Of a DNA stretch of 64,000 nucleotides, positions 50,169 through 58,863 are shown piece after piece. The position numbers and the translations under genes are program-made. The notes beneath the pieces were generated by a model. The model made no database searches and was not told where the DNA came from. It saw only the letters and a list, made by a program, of their open reading frames with translations. Source of the DNA: JBCBWG01 sp036804185 (GTDB taxonomy: Bacteria; Pseudomonadota; Alphaproteobacteria; Rhizobiales; Hyphomicrobiaceae); the NCBI GenBank assembly GCA_050330095.1, contig JBHJOC010000018.1:13542-77541 (forward strand). The letters are read 5' to 3'. Within the stretch, counting starts at the first letter, position 1, and every line of letters begins with the position of its first letter.

Positions 50169-50218
50169 ACCCGCCGGGCGGCCATCGTTGACATGTCCGA
50201 CACGGCGGGCCGGCGGGT
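50169..50218 (-). promoter_or_regulatory. Inverted repeat with T run in the thrS leader (possible attenuator)
   Basis: Read on the minus strand, ACCCGCCGG (50218-50210) and CCGGCGGGT (50177-50169) form a nine-bp perfect stem followed by TTTTCCC. It ends about 40 nt before the thrS start. It may be the terminator of ribF read-through or an attenuator of thrS. A short frame with two threonine codons runs through it, but no convincing leader peptide is seen. Confidence 0.45.
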
Positions 50219-50448
50219 GCTAACGTCTCGGGTCACCGCGCGCAAGGCCGAAGCGGGTTGCATGTGAGGGCGGTTGCGGCTTGGCCGGCGTCGTTGGCTA
50301 AAGCCGCCCGGGCGTTTGGCAGGTTTGACGCCGCCGCGATGCAGCAAATCGGATTGGAAATCCCTGGACAGAGACCAGCGCGGTTACTATAAGCCCGGCT
50401 CCGAACCCACAGCACCATCGCCATGCGCGTTGGAAGCAGGGAGCGGGC

Positions 50449-50524
50449 GCCCAGGTAGCTCAGTTGGTAGAGCATGCGACTGAAAATCGCAGTGTCGCTG
50501 GTTCGATTCCGGCCCTGGGCACCA
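50449..50524 (+). tRNA. tRNA-Phe (anticodon GAA)
   Basis: Complete cloverleaf with acceptor GCCCAGG/CCTGGGC, D arm AGCTCAGTTGGTAGAGC, anticodon loop CTGAAAA in an ATGCGACTGAAAATCGCAG arm, variable GTGTC, and T arm GCTGGTTCGATTCCGGC. CCA is encoded at the 3' end. It lies between ribF and thrS, which read on the opposite strand. Confidence 0.97.
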
Positions 50525-50547
50525 TTGTTGTTCTGATAGTGCCACGG

Positions 50548-51510
50548 CTATCGCGTGAAATTCGGCAGTGCCGGAGCCTCCGCGAGGATGGCCCGAGCAC
50601 GGGCACAATCCTGCTCCATTTGCGCAACAAGCGCGTCCACGTTGTCGAACTTCCGATCCGGCCTGATATGGTCAATGAATTCGACGGTGAGACTCTTGCC
50701 GTAGAGGTTGGCGGCGAAATCGAACACAAAGACTTCGAGCACCGGCTTGCCGTCATCGAAGGTCGGGCGCGTTCCGAGATAAGCAGCCCCAGAGTGCCAG
50801 CCCCCGTCGACCGCGACTCGAACGGCGAAAATCCCGTGCCCGAGCGAGGTTCCCTTCGGCATGACGACGTTCGCGGTCGGAAACCCCATCGGGCCGCCGC
50901 GTTGCGCGCCGCCCACGACCGGCCCCGTCACGCGCCACCAGGAGCCAAGGTCATGGGCGGCGCCGGACACATCGCTCGCTGCGAGCTTGGCCCGGATCGC
51001 GCTCGATGAGAACGGTTCGCCAGCCTCGGCCTGGGGCGCGACGACGTCGACGCCGAACCCGCGAATGAGACCGAGTGATTTCAGAAGTTCAGGCGTTCCA
51101 CTGCGGCTCTTGCCAAAGAAGAAATCGTACCCCACCACGACGTGGGACACGCCAAGCCAGTCGATGAGAGCATGCTCGACAAAGGCCTCTGGCGACTGGT
51201 TGGCGAGTGCGGCATTGAAGCTCAGCACACCCGCAAGTTGCATCCCATACCCGGACAAAAGTTCGAGTTTCCGTGGCAGAGGTGTGAGCTCGAAGTGAGA
51301 CTCCTCCGGCCGAAAGAAAACGCGCGGGTGTGGCTCGAAGACGAGGACCCCGGCCCCGGTCCTTCGCACCTTTGCGATGTCCAGCGCCCGGCGCAACAGC
51401 GCCTGATGGCCGCGATGGACCCCGTCGAAGTTACCGACGGCAACGACATGGCCTCGGTGCATGGCAGTGACGGGCTGAAAATCGCGGACAACGCGCATGT
51501 GCTCAACCAT
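50548..51510 (-). CDS. ribF: Bifunctional riboflavin kinase/FAD synthetase
   Basis: 320 residues that convert riboflavin to FMN and FAD. The N-terminal adenylyltransferase has AVGNFDGVHRGHQALL (about residues 25-40), GYDFFFGKSRSG and FSSSAIR. The C-terminal riboflavin kinase domain has GGPMGFPTANVVMPKG and the metal site motif YLGTRPTFDD, then LEVFVFDF. The start is ATG 51510 or ATG 51498. It ends 24 bp from the tRNA-Phe gene on the other strand. Confidence 0.95.
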   Translation of the reverse strand: MVEHMRVVRDFQPVTAMHRGHVVAVGNFDGVHRGHQALLRRALDIAKVRRTGAGVLVFEPHPRVFFRPEESHFELTPLPRKLELLSGYGMQLAGVLSFNAALANQSPEAFVEHALIDWLGVSHVVVGYDFFFGKSRSGTPELLKSLGLIRGFGVDVVAPQAEAGEPFSSSAIRAKLAASDVSGAAHDLGSWWRVTGPVVGGAQRGGPMGFPTANVVMPKGTSLGHGIFAVRVAVDGGWHSGAAYLGTRPTFDDGKPVLEVFVFDFAANLYGKSLTVEFIDHIRPDRKFDNVDALVAQMEQDCARARAILAEAPALPNFTR

Positions 51511-51678
51511 CTTGAGGCGCTTTCCGGCCGCTGCGGACCCTGCCGACCTGCTGCTCGATCATGGGCCACGCGATAGGGCCGGGTCACGAGCTTCATCATG
51601 CGGTTCGTCCGCCGGCGCGTCGGAGAACCGGGATTTCGCCCCAACGAGACCCCGCTGCGCGTACTCTGGATTGGGTGG

Positions 51679-52140
51679 TCAGGAGGTAGCGTTGCGCAGC
51701 GGCACCATCAAGATGGCTTCGCCGAGAAGCACGTCCCGTCCTGACTGGTTCGTACACCAGCATTTGAATTTCACCCGGCTCTTGGCGGGGTAGAGCTCCA
51801 TAACCTCAACGTGCGCCGTAATCCGATCACCGGCATATACGGGCGCTCGGAAGTTGAACGTCTGCGACACGTAGATCGCGCCAGCGCCGGGAAGTTTCAT
51901 TCCAAACACGGTTGAGATGAGGCTGCCAGTCAGGATCCCGTGCGCGATGCAGTCCTTGAACAGCGTCGTGGCGGCGTAAGCCGGATCGACGTGGACCGGA
52001 TTGTAATCACCGCAAAGCTTGGCGAAAGCGTCGATGTCAGACCGTTCAATCACCTGGGTGAAGCTGGCGCTCATGCCGAGTTCGAGGTCCTCGAACGCGT
52101 AGGACACGTGTGGGCTGGACGCCACGTCGACCATTCGCAT
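51679..52140 (-). CDS. MaoC-family (R)-specific enoyl-CoA hydratase
   Basis: 153 residues with a single hot-dog fold. The hydratase-2 motif is seen in AFAKLCGDYNPVHVDPAYA (catalytic Asp/His, about residues 40-60), followed by AHGILTGSLISTVFG and SQTFNFRAPVYAGDRI. Such proteins hydrate enoyl-CoA, for example to feed PHA synthesis. ATG 52140 follows TAGGAG at eight bases. The pairing of this gene upstream of ribF is common in alphaproteobacteria. Confidence 0.9.
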   Translation of the reverse strand: MRMVDVASSPHVSYAFEDLELGMSASFTQVIERSDIDAFAKLCGDYNPVHVDPAYAATTLFKDCIAHGILTGSLISTVFGMKLPGAGAIYVSQTFNFRAPVYAGDRITAHVEVMELYPAKSRVKFKCWCTNQSGRDVLLGEAILMVPLRNATS

Positions 52141-52265
52141 GCTCACGTCTCCTAACGGCCTCGTGCTGCGGTTCCGACTTCGGTGTCCCAAAGCACCTCG
52201 CCTTGCGTACCTGACGCTGGGCTTAGAACCAAGCTCTGACGGGGTCCCCAAACGTCGGATGCACC

Positions 52266-52293
52266 TTATGCGGGCCAGTTTATGCGGGCCAGT
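52266..52293. repeat. Exact tandem duplication of 14 bp
   Basis: TTATGCGGGCCAGT at 52266-52279 is repeated without change at 52280-52293. It is intergenic. It may be a recent slippage duplication or a paired protein site. Confidence 0.8.
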
Positions 52294-52384
52294 GTCACGC
52301 GCCCCGGCAGCCGCCAAATTGCTGCATTGCACAAAACGACCGCAGTCGCACAATGAAGCCTTGGTCTCAACCCTGCAACACTCC

Positions 52385-52417
52385 ATGCGACGGACATGCG
52401 ACGGACATGCGACGGAT
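52385..52417. repeat. Three 11-bp tandem repeats upstream of trcR
   Basis: ATGCGACGGAC at 52385 and 52396, with a third unit at 52407 ending in T instead of C. An 11-bp period places each unit on nearly the same face of the helix, which would suit cooperative protein binding. It lies about 170-205 bp upstream of the trcR start. Confidence 0.8.
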
Positions 52418-52590
52418 CGCGCCTGTCGTCGTTCGCTGCCGAACGCAGGGCGGCCCAGCCGTGACGATGAACCCGACATTGAGTGGTGAAAGCATTGCAA
52501 CCCTCGGTCGGCACGCCTATACCACGTGCATCCCCGACACCGTGTTCGATTTCAGGCTGTTGCCACCGCGCAGCGCATGAGGAGCCGTCG

Positions 52591-53505
52591 ATGAGCGACA
52601 TGAGACCCTTGATGCCAAAGGCGACCGCCGTCTGGTTGGTCGAGAACACGAGCCTTACGTTCGAGCAGATCGCCGATCTCTGCCAGTTGCACATCCTTGA
52701 GATCAAGAGCATCGCCGACGGCGACGTTGCGAGCGGTATTCGTGGCAAGGACCCGATCACGGGTGGCGAGTTGACCCGCGACGAGATCAGGCGCGGCGAG
52801 GCTGACACGAGCTATCGACTGAAGCTGTCGAAGTCGAAAGTCGTCCTTCCCCCGATCAAGACGAAGAAGGCCGCGCGCTACACCCCGACGTCACGGCGGC
52901 AGGACCGGCCCAATGCGATCCAGTGGCTGATCAAGCACCACCCCGAACTGCGCGACGCCCAAATCATCAAGCTGGTCGGAACAACAAAGCCGACGATCCA
53001 GCAGATCCGGGAGCGCTCGCATTGGAATTCGGCCAACCTCGTTCCGCAAGATCCCGTGACGCTGGGCCTGTGCAGCCAGATTGATCTCGATGCCGAGGTG
53101 AAGAAGGCTGCAACGCGCGTCAGGGCGGAACTCGAGGCCAGTGGTCAAACCCTGGAGCCCGCTGGCACGCTTGTAAGCGCCACGGAGACGACAGGTTACC
53201 GGCCCGGCGACCCGCAACCCTATGAACTTCGCGATGATGTCGAACTCGACGATCACTATGCGCGGCCGCGGATTGCAGCCCGCGAGGCTGACGAAGAGCG
53301 GACCATGCGTGCCCAGCTCGCACAGCTCGGTGCATCGCGCCTGGAAGACGACGCGGACGACGACATGCCAGATGTCGAAGACGTGTTCAAAGTTGGTGGC
53401 GGCACCGTTGTTGAGGAGACCGAGCCGAACGAACTCGAACCTGACATGGACGAGCCCGGGCACGCGGCCGATGTCAACGACGACGAACAGGGCGTTGAGC
53501 GCTGA
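52591..53505 (+). CDS. trcR: DUF1013/TrcR-family cell-cycle transcriptional regulator
   Basis: 304 residues of a family specific to alphaproteobacteria. The start MPKATAVWLVENTSLTFEQIADLC (residues 8-31) and LHILEIKSIADGDVASGI are characteristic, followed by RYTPTSRRQDRPNAIQWL, the helix-turn-helix-like ELRDAQIIKLVGTTKPTIQQIRER, and HWNSANLVPQDPVTLGLCSQIDLD. The conserved part ends near residue 175; the rest is acidic and disordered, ending NDDEQGVER. ATG 52591 follows AGGAG; the frame is open to 52483. Confidence 0.88.
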   Translation: MSDMRPLMPKATAVWLVENTSLTFEQIADLCQLHILEIKSIADGDVASGIRGKDPITGGELTRDEIRRGEADTSYRLKLSKSKVVLPPIKTKKAARYTPTSRRQDRPNAIQWLIKHHPELRDAQIIKLVGTTKPTIQQIRERSHWNSANLVPQDPVTLGLCSQIDLDAEVKKAATRVRAELEASGQTLEPAGTLVSATETTGYRPGDPQPYELRDDVELDDHYARPRIAAREADEERTMRAQLAQLGASRLEDDADDDMPDVEDVFKVGGGTVVEETEPNELEPDMDEPGHAADVNDDEQGVER

Positions 53506-53699
53506 GCGTCAGGCGCTCAACGCAGCGACCTCGAAGCGAGCCTGGGCCCTTGCAGAAAGGACATCCAGCCGCATCAAGGCGTCTTGAGCATGCTGCGCTC
53601 TTCCATGCGGCGGTGCGCCAACTTCCAGGTGGCCGCCGGCAGGGCAGGCGTGTAGCTTGACCGCCACGACACCGATTTGGGTATGGAGTGCCAGTGATA

Positions 53700-54422
53700 A
53701 TGCCGCGGCCGCAGTCGCCTACTTTTCCGATCGCAAATCACCGCGTGGCTGGCAGGCTTTTTGCCGGCGTAGGCGCAGCATTGGTCCTCATGCAGGCGTT
53801 GCTCTTGGCAACCGGGGCACTCGCCGATCTGGCACGCCCGATCACTTGGTCCGACTTGAGACCTGAATTGCCACCACTGGCCGACCCAATGAGCGCGCTT
53901 GATTTCGAGCAGCGCATCGAGCTCGAGACGATCCTCTGGGTACGTCAGATGACCGAGGCGGATCGCGAACAACGTCGAGAGACCGTCTCCGATGCGGAGC
54001 GCTACGAGCGCAAATTCTCGCAAGGCGGCATCGTCGTCGATGCACTCCTCTCGGATTACGTGCTGTGGCGCGAGGAAATGGAACGGCGACAGCAGCAAAT
54101 CAACACGGGACTGGACGGAGTGATGGTGACGATCGACGGCTACCTGCTGCCGATCGCGTTCTCTGAGGCCGGCATGACGACGTTCCTGCTCGTGCCCTAT
54201 GTTGGCGCCTGTATCCACGTACCGCCGCCGCCACCAAACCAGCTCATCGTCACTGAGTTGCCCGAACCGCTGAAGATCAAGACACTCTTCACGCCAGTCC
54301 GCGTCACCGGCCGAATGTCGGGCGAAGCGAGCAGCCAAGCGCTCAACCTCTCGGACGGTTCGGCTGACGTGCCGGTTGGATACCGACTCGACGTGGTCCG
54401 CTATGAAGTCCTCACGCCGTAG
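53700..54422 (+). CDS. DUF3299 domain protein, exported
   Basis: 240 residues. An N-terminal hydrophobic segment (GVGAALVLMQALLLATGALA, about residues 22-41) looks like a signal or anchor. A helical linker with ETILWVRQMTEADREQR follows. The DUF3299 domain is recognised by GYLLPIAFSEAGMTTFLLVPYVGACIHVPPPPPNQ, split at about residues 139-175, with a single invariant Cys. Function unknown; relatives lie beside ABC export genes, which are absent here. The start is uncertain: GTG 53688, GTG 53694 and ATG 53700 are close together, with GGAG at 53685. Confidence 0.8.
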   Translation: MPRPQSPTFPIANHRVAGRLFAGVGAALVLMQALLLATGALADLARPITWSDLRPELPPLADPMSALDFEQRIELETILWVRQMTEADREQRRETVSDAERYERKFSQGGIVVDALLSDYVLWREEMERRQQQINTGLDGVMVTIDGYLLPIAFSEAGMTTFLLVPYVGACIHVPPPPPNQLIVTELPEPLKIKTLFTPVRVTGRMSGEASSQALNLSDGSADVPVGYRLDVVRYEVLTP

Positions 54423-54448
54423 TGTGACAGTGCGCAGGGCCGGATCAA

Positions 54449-56251
54449 TCAATCGTCGTTCATTTTCAGTGCGGCAATGAAGGCCTGCTGTGGGATCTCG
54501 ACCTTCCCGAACTGGCGCATCTTCTTCTTGCCCGCCTTCTGCTTCTCGAGGAGCTTGCGCTTCCGGCTGATGTCGCCGCCGTAGCACTTGGCGAGCACGT
54601 CTTTCCGCAGCGCCGAGATCGTCTCACGTGCGATGACGCGGCCGCCGATCGCAGCCTGGATCGGGATTTTGAACAGATGCTGCGGGATCAGTTCCTTGAG
54701 CTTCTCGCACATTTGCCGGCCGCGACTTTCCGCCCGGTCGCGGTGGACGATGATCGATAGCGCGTCGACCGCCTCAGCATTCACAAGGATCGACATCTTC
54801 ACGAGGTTTTCAGCCTCATAGCCCGCAATCTGATAGTCGAACGAGGCATAGCCGCGCGATACGGACTTTAGCCGGTCGTAAAAATCGAAAACGACCTCGG
54901 CAAGTGGCAGGTCATAGACGAGCATCGCGCGCGAGCCCGCATAGGTGAGTTCCTTCTGACGACCCCGGCGATCCTGGCAGAGCTTCAGAACCGAGCCCAG
55001 ATAGTCGTCCGGCACGAGGATCGTGGCTGTAATCCATGGCTCTTCGATCCGATCGATCAGGGTCGGATCAGGCATGTCAGCCGGGTTGTGCATCTCAAGG
55101 ACCGTGCCGTCCTTCTTGTGGACACGATAGACCACGCTCGGCGCCGTTGTGATCAGGTCAAGTCCGAACTCGCGGTCGAGACGCTCGGTGATGATCTCGA
55201 GATGCAGCAGACCGAGAAAGCCGCAACGGAAGCCGAATCCGAGCGCCGCCGACGTCTCCATTTCGAACGAGAAGCTCGCATCGTTGAGACGCAGCTTCGC
55301 CATGGCCGCGCGCAGGTCCTCAAAGTCGACCGCGTCAACCGGGAAAAGACCGCAGAACACGACGGGCTGGGCCGGCTTGAAACCTGGTAGCGCCTCAACG
55401 CAAGGGTTGCGATCGTCCGTGACTGTATCACCGACGCGCGTGTCGGCGACTTCCTTGATGGCGGCGGTGAAGAACCCGACATCGCCAGGGCCAAGGTCGT
55501 CGACCATCTCCTGGGCAGGGCGAAAGATGCCGACACGCTCGACCGGATGCACGGCGTTGGTCGACATCAGCTTGACGCGCATGCCCTTCTTGAGAACCCC
55601 ATCGACCACGCGGACCAGCACGACGACCCCGAGATACGCATCGTACCAACTATCGACCAGCATCGCTTTGAGCGGCGCATCGCGGACACCCTGCGGCGGC
55701 GGCAGACGCTCAACAATCGCCTGAAGAACCGCCTCGATGTTGAGGCCGGTCTTCGCTGAAACTGCGACAGCGTTGCTTGCATCTAGCCCGATCACGTCCT
55801 CGATTTGCTGCTTCACCCTGTCGACGTCTGCGGCTGGCAGATCGACTTTGTTCAGAACGGGAATGATCTCGTGATTGTGGTCCAGTGCCTGGTAGACATT
55901 CGCGAGGGTCTGCGCCTCCACGCCCTGGCTCGCATCGACGACGAGGATCGCCCCCTCGCAGGCCGCAAGCGAGCGTGAAACCTCGTAAGCGAAGTCCACG
56001 TGGCCGGGTGTATCCATCAGATTGAGTTGGTAGACTTCACCATTCGGGTGCCGGTAGTCCAGCCTGACGGTCTGGGCCTTGATCGTGATGCCCCGTTCGC
56101 GTTCGATGTCCATGCTGTCAAGCAGCTGATCCTTCATGTCGCGCGCGTCGACACCGCCGCAAAATTGAATCAGCCGATCGGCAAGCGTCGACTTGCCGTG
56201 ATCGATGTGTGCGATGATCGAGAAGTTTCGAATATGGGCGGTGTCGGTCAT
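54449..56251 (-). CDS. lepA: Elongation factor 4
   Basis: A 600-residue translational GTPase, standard length. The G domain has AHIDHGKSTLADRLI (about residues 13-27), the switch ERERGITIKAQTV, MDTPGHVDFAYEVSRSL and NKVDLP. Domains II and III follow, then the LepA-specific C-terminal domain with KCYGGDISRKRKLLEKQKAGKKKMR-type sequence at about residues 560-585, ending AFIAALKMNDD. It back-translocates or remodels stalled ribosomes. ATG 56251 is chosen over the upstream in-frame starts. Convergent with the DUF3299 gene, 26 bp apart. Confidence 0.97.
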   Translation of the reverse strand: MTDTAHIRNFSIIAHIDHGKSTLADRLIQFCGGVDARDMKDQLLDSMDIERERGITIKAQTVRLDYRHPNGEVYQLNLMDTPGHVDFAYEVSRSLAACEGAILVVDASQGVEAQTLANVYQALDHNHEIIPVLNKVDLPAADVDRVKQQIEDVIGLDASNAVAVSAKTGLNIEAVLQAIVERLPPPQGVRDAPLKAMLVDSWYDAYLGVVVLVRVVDGVLKKGMRVKLMSTNAVHPVERVGIFRPAQEMVDDLGPGDVGFFTAAIKEVADTRVGDTVTDDRNPCVEALPGFKPAQPVVFCGLFPVDAVDFEDLRAAMAKLRLNDASFSFEMETSAALGFGFRCGFLGLLHLEIITERLDREFGLDLITTAPSVVYRVHKKDGTVLEMHNPADMPDPTLIDRIEEPWITATILVPDDYLGSVLKLCQDRRGRQKELTYAGSRAMLVYDLPLAEVVFDFYDRLKSVSRGYASFDYQIAGYEAENLVKMSILVNAEAVDALSIIVHRDRAESRGRQMCEKLKELIPQHLFKIPIQAAIGGRVIARETISALRKDVLAKCYGGDISRKRKLLEKQKAGKKKMRQFGKVEIPQQAFIAALKMNDD

Positions 56252-56520
56252 TGAGCGTCCGGTCTGAGCGTTGAAGCCAGCTGCGCTTACATAGGCCAGT
56301 CTGGCGTCGCACACCATCATTGAGCTGTGCTCGCAACCCGCGCAAATGGCCGCTCATGCCTCGCAGTCAGATGGGCCGCGCCCGCGTGGCCCGGCCGACG
56401 ACTCGCAGACTGGCGCATCCCGCCAATCAGCAGCGCCTGCCTCATCGCAGCAAACACGCCCCGAAGGACGCGATCATCCCAATCCGTGCGCAGCACACCT
56501 GCGCGATCGCGGACCCTCGC

Positions 56521-56684
56521 TAGTACGCGCTTTCCGTCGTTCGTCTGTCACCCTTGTCAGACGCCGAAACAAACTACGGAAAGCAAAGGGGACGAACAAC
56601 CTATTGGTATCGTAACACTTTTAGATCAGAAGTCCCTGGCACGCGCGTGTCGCGAATGGTGCAGGGACTTCTGATCGGCAGCAC
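56521..56684 (-). repeat. Interspersed repeat A, copy 8
   Basis: Full-length reverse copy. It begins TAGTACGCGCTTTCCGTCG and carries GTCTGTCACCCTTGTCAGAC inside the third hairpin (partner ACTACGGAAAG). The GGGGACGAAC/ATCGTAACAC part is more degenerate. The terminal hairpin is perfect: GATCAGAAGTCCCTG (56624-56638) and CAGGGACTTCTGATC (56662-56676). It lies between the divergent lepA and XRE genes. Confidence 0.88.
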
Positions 56685-56823
56685 CAGCATCATTCAGCGT
56701 GGGCACAAGTTCCACCACACGACATCATAATCTGCATATTTCGCAGTTCAATTTACCACTAACCTTCATAATCCAACGTTTTTTCCCGTTACATTCCTAA
56801 CGTCTCGGCACACATCACTGCGT
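56685..56823 (+). promoter_or_regulatory. A+T-rich leader of the XRE gene
   Basis: After the repeat the sequence turns markedly A+T-rich (for example CATCATAATCTGCATATTTCG and TTCATAATCCAACGTTTTTTC, each about 20 bases) until the gene starts at 56824. Two CATAAT words at about 56727 and 56766 are possible -10 boxes. No clean -35 partner could be assigned. Confidence 0.35.
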
Positions 56824-57477
56824 ATGAGAGGCCCGCCGACCAAGAACCACCGGGACATGTTCGCCGAACGCTTGCGCAAGCTGCGCCGCACGGCGGGCTT
56901 TCGCAGTGCCCGCGCGTTTGCAAAGGAACTCGGCATCGCCGAGAATCGGTACACGCGCTACGAGCGCGCCGAGGTCGAGCCGAATCTGCAGCTTCTGGCG
57001 ACGATCTGTGAGCGATTGCGGATTTCGCCCGATCTGTTACTCGGCTTCGATGAGCAACAACCCTGGTCGCAGCCGCAAGGACACCCCCTAGTCTTGCGGG
57101 AAGCTGGCGCTAGCCTTCACCAGACGTACAGCGCCACGACGGCGCATTCGAAGCATGCGCGCAGCCCACAGCCGGCGACCCCTACTTCAGCGGAACGAAC
57201 CGAGGCGCCAGCTTCTGAACGTGATGCCACGATCTGGCATCTTGCACTCGCAGTTGCGAGGCTCCGCCATGGCCAAGCGGCGATCGACGGACCGAGCGCT
57301 GCCCCGCTCTCCTACGCCGAGCTTGGCTTGGCTGGCGAGCTTTTCGATCAGATCGAGGACAATCCGTTCCGCTTCATTGCAGAGCTCACGCGGAGCAAGG
57401 CCCTAGCGGAGGCCGATCCGGCCGTGCGCGACATCATCGCCCAGCGGATTGCAAGCGTCGTCAGCCGCGCGACGTAA
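56824..57477 (+). CDS. XRE-family helix-turn-helix regulator
   Basis: 217 residues. The N-terminal HTH_3 domain is clear: FAERLRKLRRTAGFRSARAF, GIAENRYTRYERAEVEP and LLATICERLRISPDLLLG, within residues 13-78. A Pro/Ala/Ser/Thr linker (about 90-135) leads to a second helical segment with ELGLAGELFDQIEDNPFRF and a final VRDIIAQRIASVVSR, which may bind a ligand or mediate dimerisation. The target is unknown. ATG 56824 directly follows the A+T-rich spacer with no strong ribosome site. Confidence 0.85.
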   Translation: MRGPPTKNHRDMFAERLRKLRRTAGFRSARAFAKELGIAENRYTRYERAEVEPNLQLLATICERLRISPDLLLGFDEQQPWSQPQGHPLVLREAGASLHQTYSATTAHSKHARSPQPATPTSAERTEAPASERDATIWHLALAVARLRHGQAAIDGPSAAPLSYAELGLAGELFDQIEDNPFRFIAELTRSKALAEADPAVRDIIAQRIASVVSRAT

Positions 57478-57599
57478 TCAAAAACAGAGCGCTCAACGCC
57501 AGCTTATGATCAGCCGCCCACGGCCACGTGCGATAACGAACAACGCGCTCTGGGGCGAGCGTCGCCCCGCAGATGGCCCGCAACCTGAGAGTAAAATCC

Positions 57600-57674
<75 letters not shown>

Positions 57675-57963
57675 GTAATGCCTCTGCGTCGCCTGCATTG
57701 CGAGGTCGGAGCGCCTCCGACGCTGAACTGACGCGCGGGCGATGCGATACAGCACGTCGCAGGCGTGCGCAACCACGCGATCCAGCGACCATACTACAAC
57801 CCCCGAGGCGTGCAGCACGTCCGCCTGAGGTGAGTTGATCCCGCGGCCGCAGATGGCGATAGGCAGAACCGCCATGCCCGCTCGGTCGGAGACCGCGAGG
57901 GCGGTCGAACGCACGCATCTGATCCATTCGGCCTCTCGCCAAAGCGATCTTTGCGAGATCCCC
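57675..57963. other. Spacer between tRNA-Thr and the transglutaminase gene
   Basis: About 290 bp. A minus-strand frame runs through it (in part AVLPIAICGRGIN and VVVWSLDRVVAHACDVLYR) but lacks a good start and ends beside the tRNA. I do not call it a gene. It presumably carries the tRNA promoter. Confidence 0.4.
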
Positions 57964-58860
57964 TCAAGGTCGACGCGCGGTCGGCGTAATGGGCTCGGCC
58001 GGGCGCACGTCGACCGACACACTGACACTGTGCGCGCCTCCGCCCAGCAAAACGCCGCTGATCGGACTGACGTCGCCGAAATCACGGCCGATCGCGATCG
58101 TGATCAGTTCGTGAGAGTTGACGAGCTTGTTGGTCGGGTCGAAGTCGACCCAGCCCGCCTCCGGCGACCACACGGTCACCCAGGCATGGGACGCATCGGT
58201 GCCGAACAGCTTTTCACGACCGGGCGGCGGATGGGTCAGAATGTAGCCGCTCACGTATCGCACCGGCAGATTGAAACTGCGCAACGCCGAGATCATGAGA
58301 TGGGCAAAGTCCTGACAGACGCCAGACCGCTGCTCGAGAACCTTCTCGACGGGGGTCGCCACGTCTGTCGTTGTATTGTCGAATTTGAACTCGGCGTGGA
58401 TGCGCGCCATGAGGTCGGCAGCAACTGCGAGTACGCTCGCGCCGGCTTTCATCGACGGCTCGGCATAAGCCTTGACTGCCTGTGATGGGCGCACATGACC
58501 GGAGGAGCAGGCAAACTCCCGGATCCCCGGTGACATGTCCGGGGCCGTTCGATCCGCGACTCTCTCCCAAGGCACGCCCCCAGTCATGTCGGGCGCAGCG
58601 CGCTCAACGACAACAATGTCTGCGATCGACTGGATCGTCAGTTCGCGATGATCCTTCTCAATCGCAAGCCAGGATGTCGGATTGCCAAAATAGTCGATGC
58701 CGTTCTCGATCCAGGCTGGTTTCGGCGTGATCTGAAGGTCGTGGCGCAGCACCGATTGGTGAGGGACCGGCAGCGGCGCCAAGTGCAATTCATGATGGCT
58801 CTGCGCCACCAACGCCGAATACCTGTATGTCGTGTCGTGGCGAACTGCGTACCGGGGCAT
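57964..58860 (-). CDS. Transglutaminase-like protein
   Basis: 298 residues. An N-terminal beta domain begins RYAVRHDTTYRYSALVAQS, typical of bacterial transglutaminase N domains. The papain-like core has SGVCQDFAH (Cys182), GTDASHAWV (His225) and WVDFDPTN (Asp241), so the triad is complete. Bacterial members are putative cysteine peptidases or amidases. Its ATG is three bases after the stop of the ATP-grasp fusion gene, with which it is co-transcribed. Confidence 0.92.
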   Translation of the reverse strand: MPRYAVRHDTTYRYSALVAQSHHELHLAPLPVPHQSVLRHDLQITPKPAWIENGIDYFGNPTSWLAIEKDHRELTIQSIADIVVVERAAPDMTGGVPWERVADRTAPDMSPGIREFACSSGHVRPSQAVKAYAEPSMKAGASVLAVAADLMARIHAEFKFDNTTTDVATPVEKVLEQRSGVCQDFAHLMISALRSFNLPVRYVSGYILTHPPPGREKLFGTDASHAWVTVWSPEAGWVDFDPTNKLVNSHELITIAIGRDFGDVSPISGVLLGGGAHSVSVSVDVRPAEPITPTARRP

Positions 58861-58863
58861 CGC

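Larger units (their letters stand above)
52141..52590. other. Divergent spacer between the MaoC gene and trcR, with tandem repeats
   Basis: 450 bp with no gene-like frame. It carries the promoters of two divergent genes and two exact tandem repeats, annotated separately. The sequence close to trcR has AGGAG seven bases before its ATG. Confidence 0.5.

Noticed and set aside
49301..50191. Plus-strand open frame of 296 residues
   Set aside because: Antisense to thrS; no family features.
53574..54587. Minus-strand open frame of 337 residues
   Set aside because: Covers the DUF3299 gene in antisense; the plus strand has the recognised domain motif.
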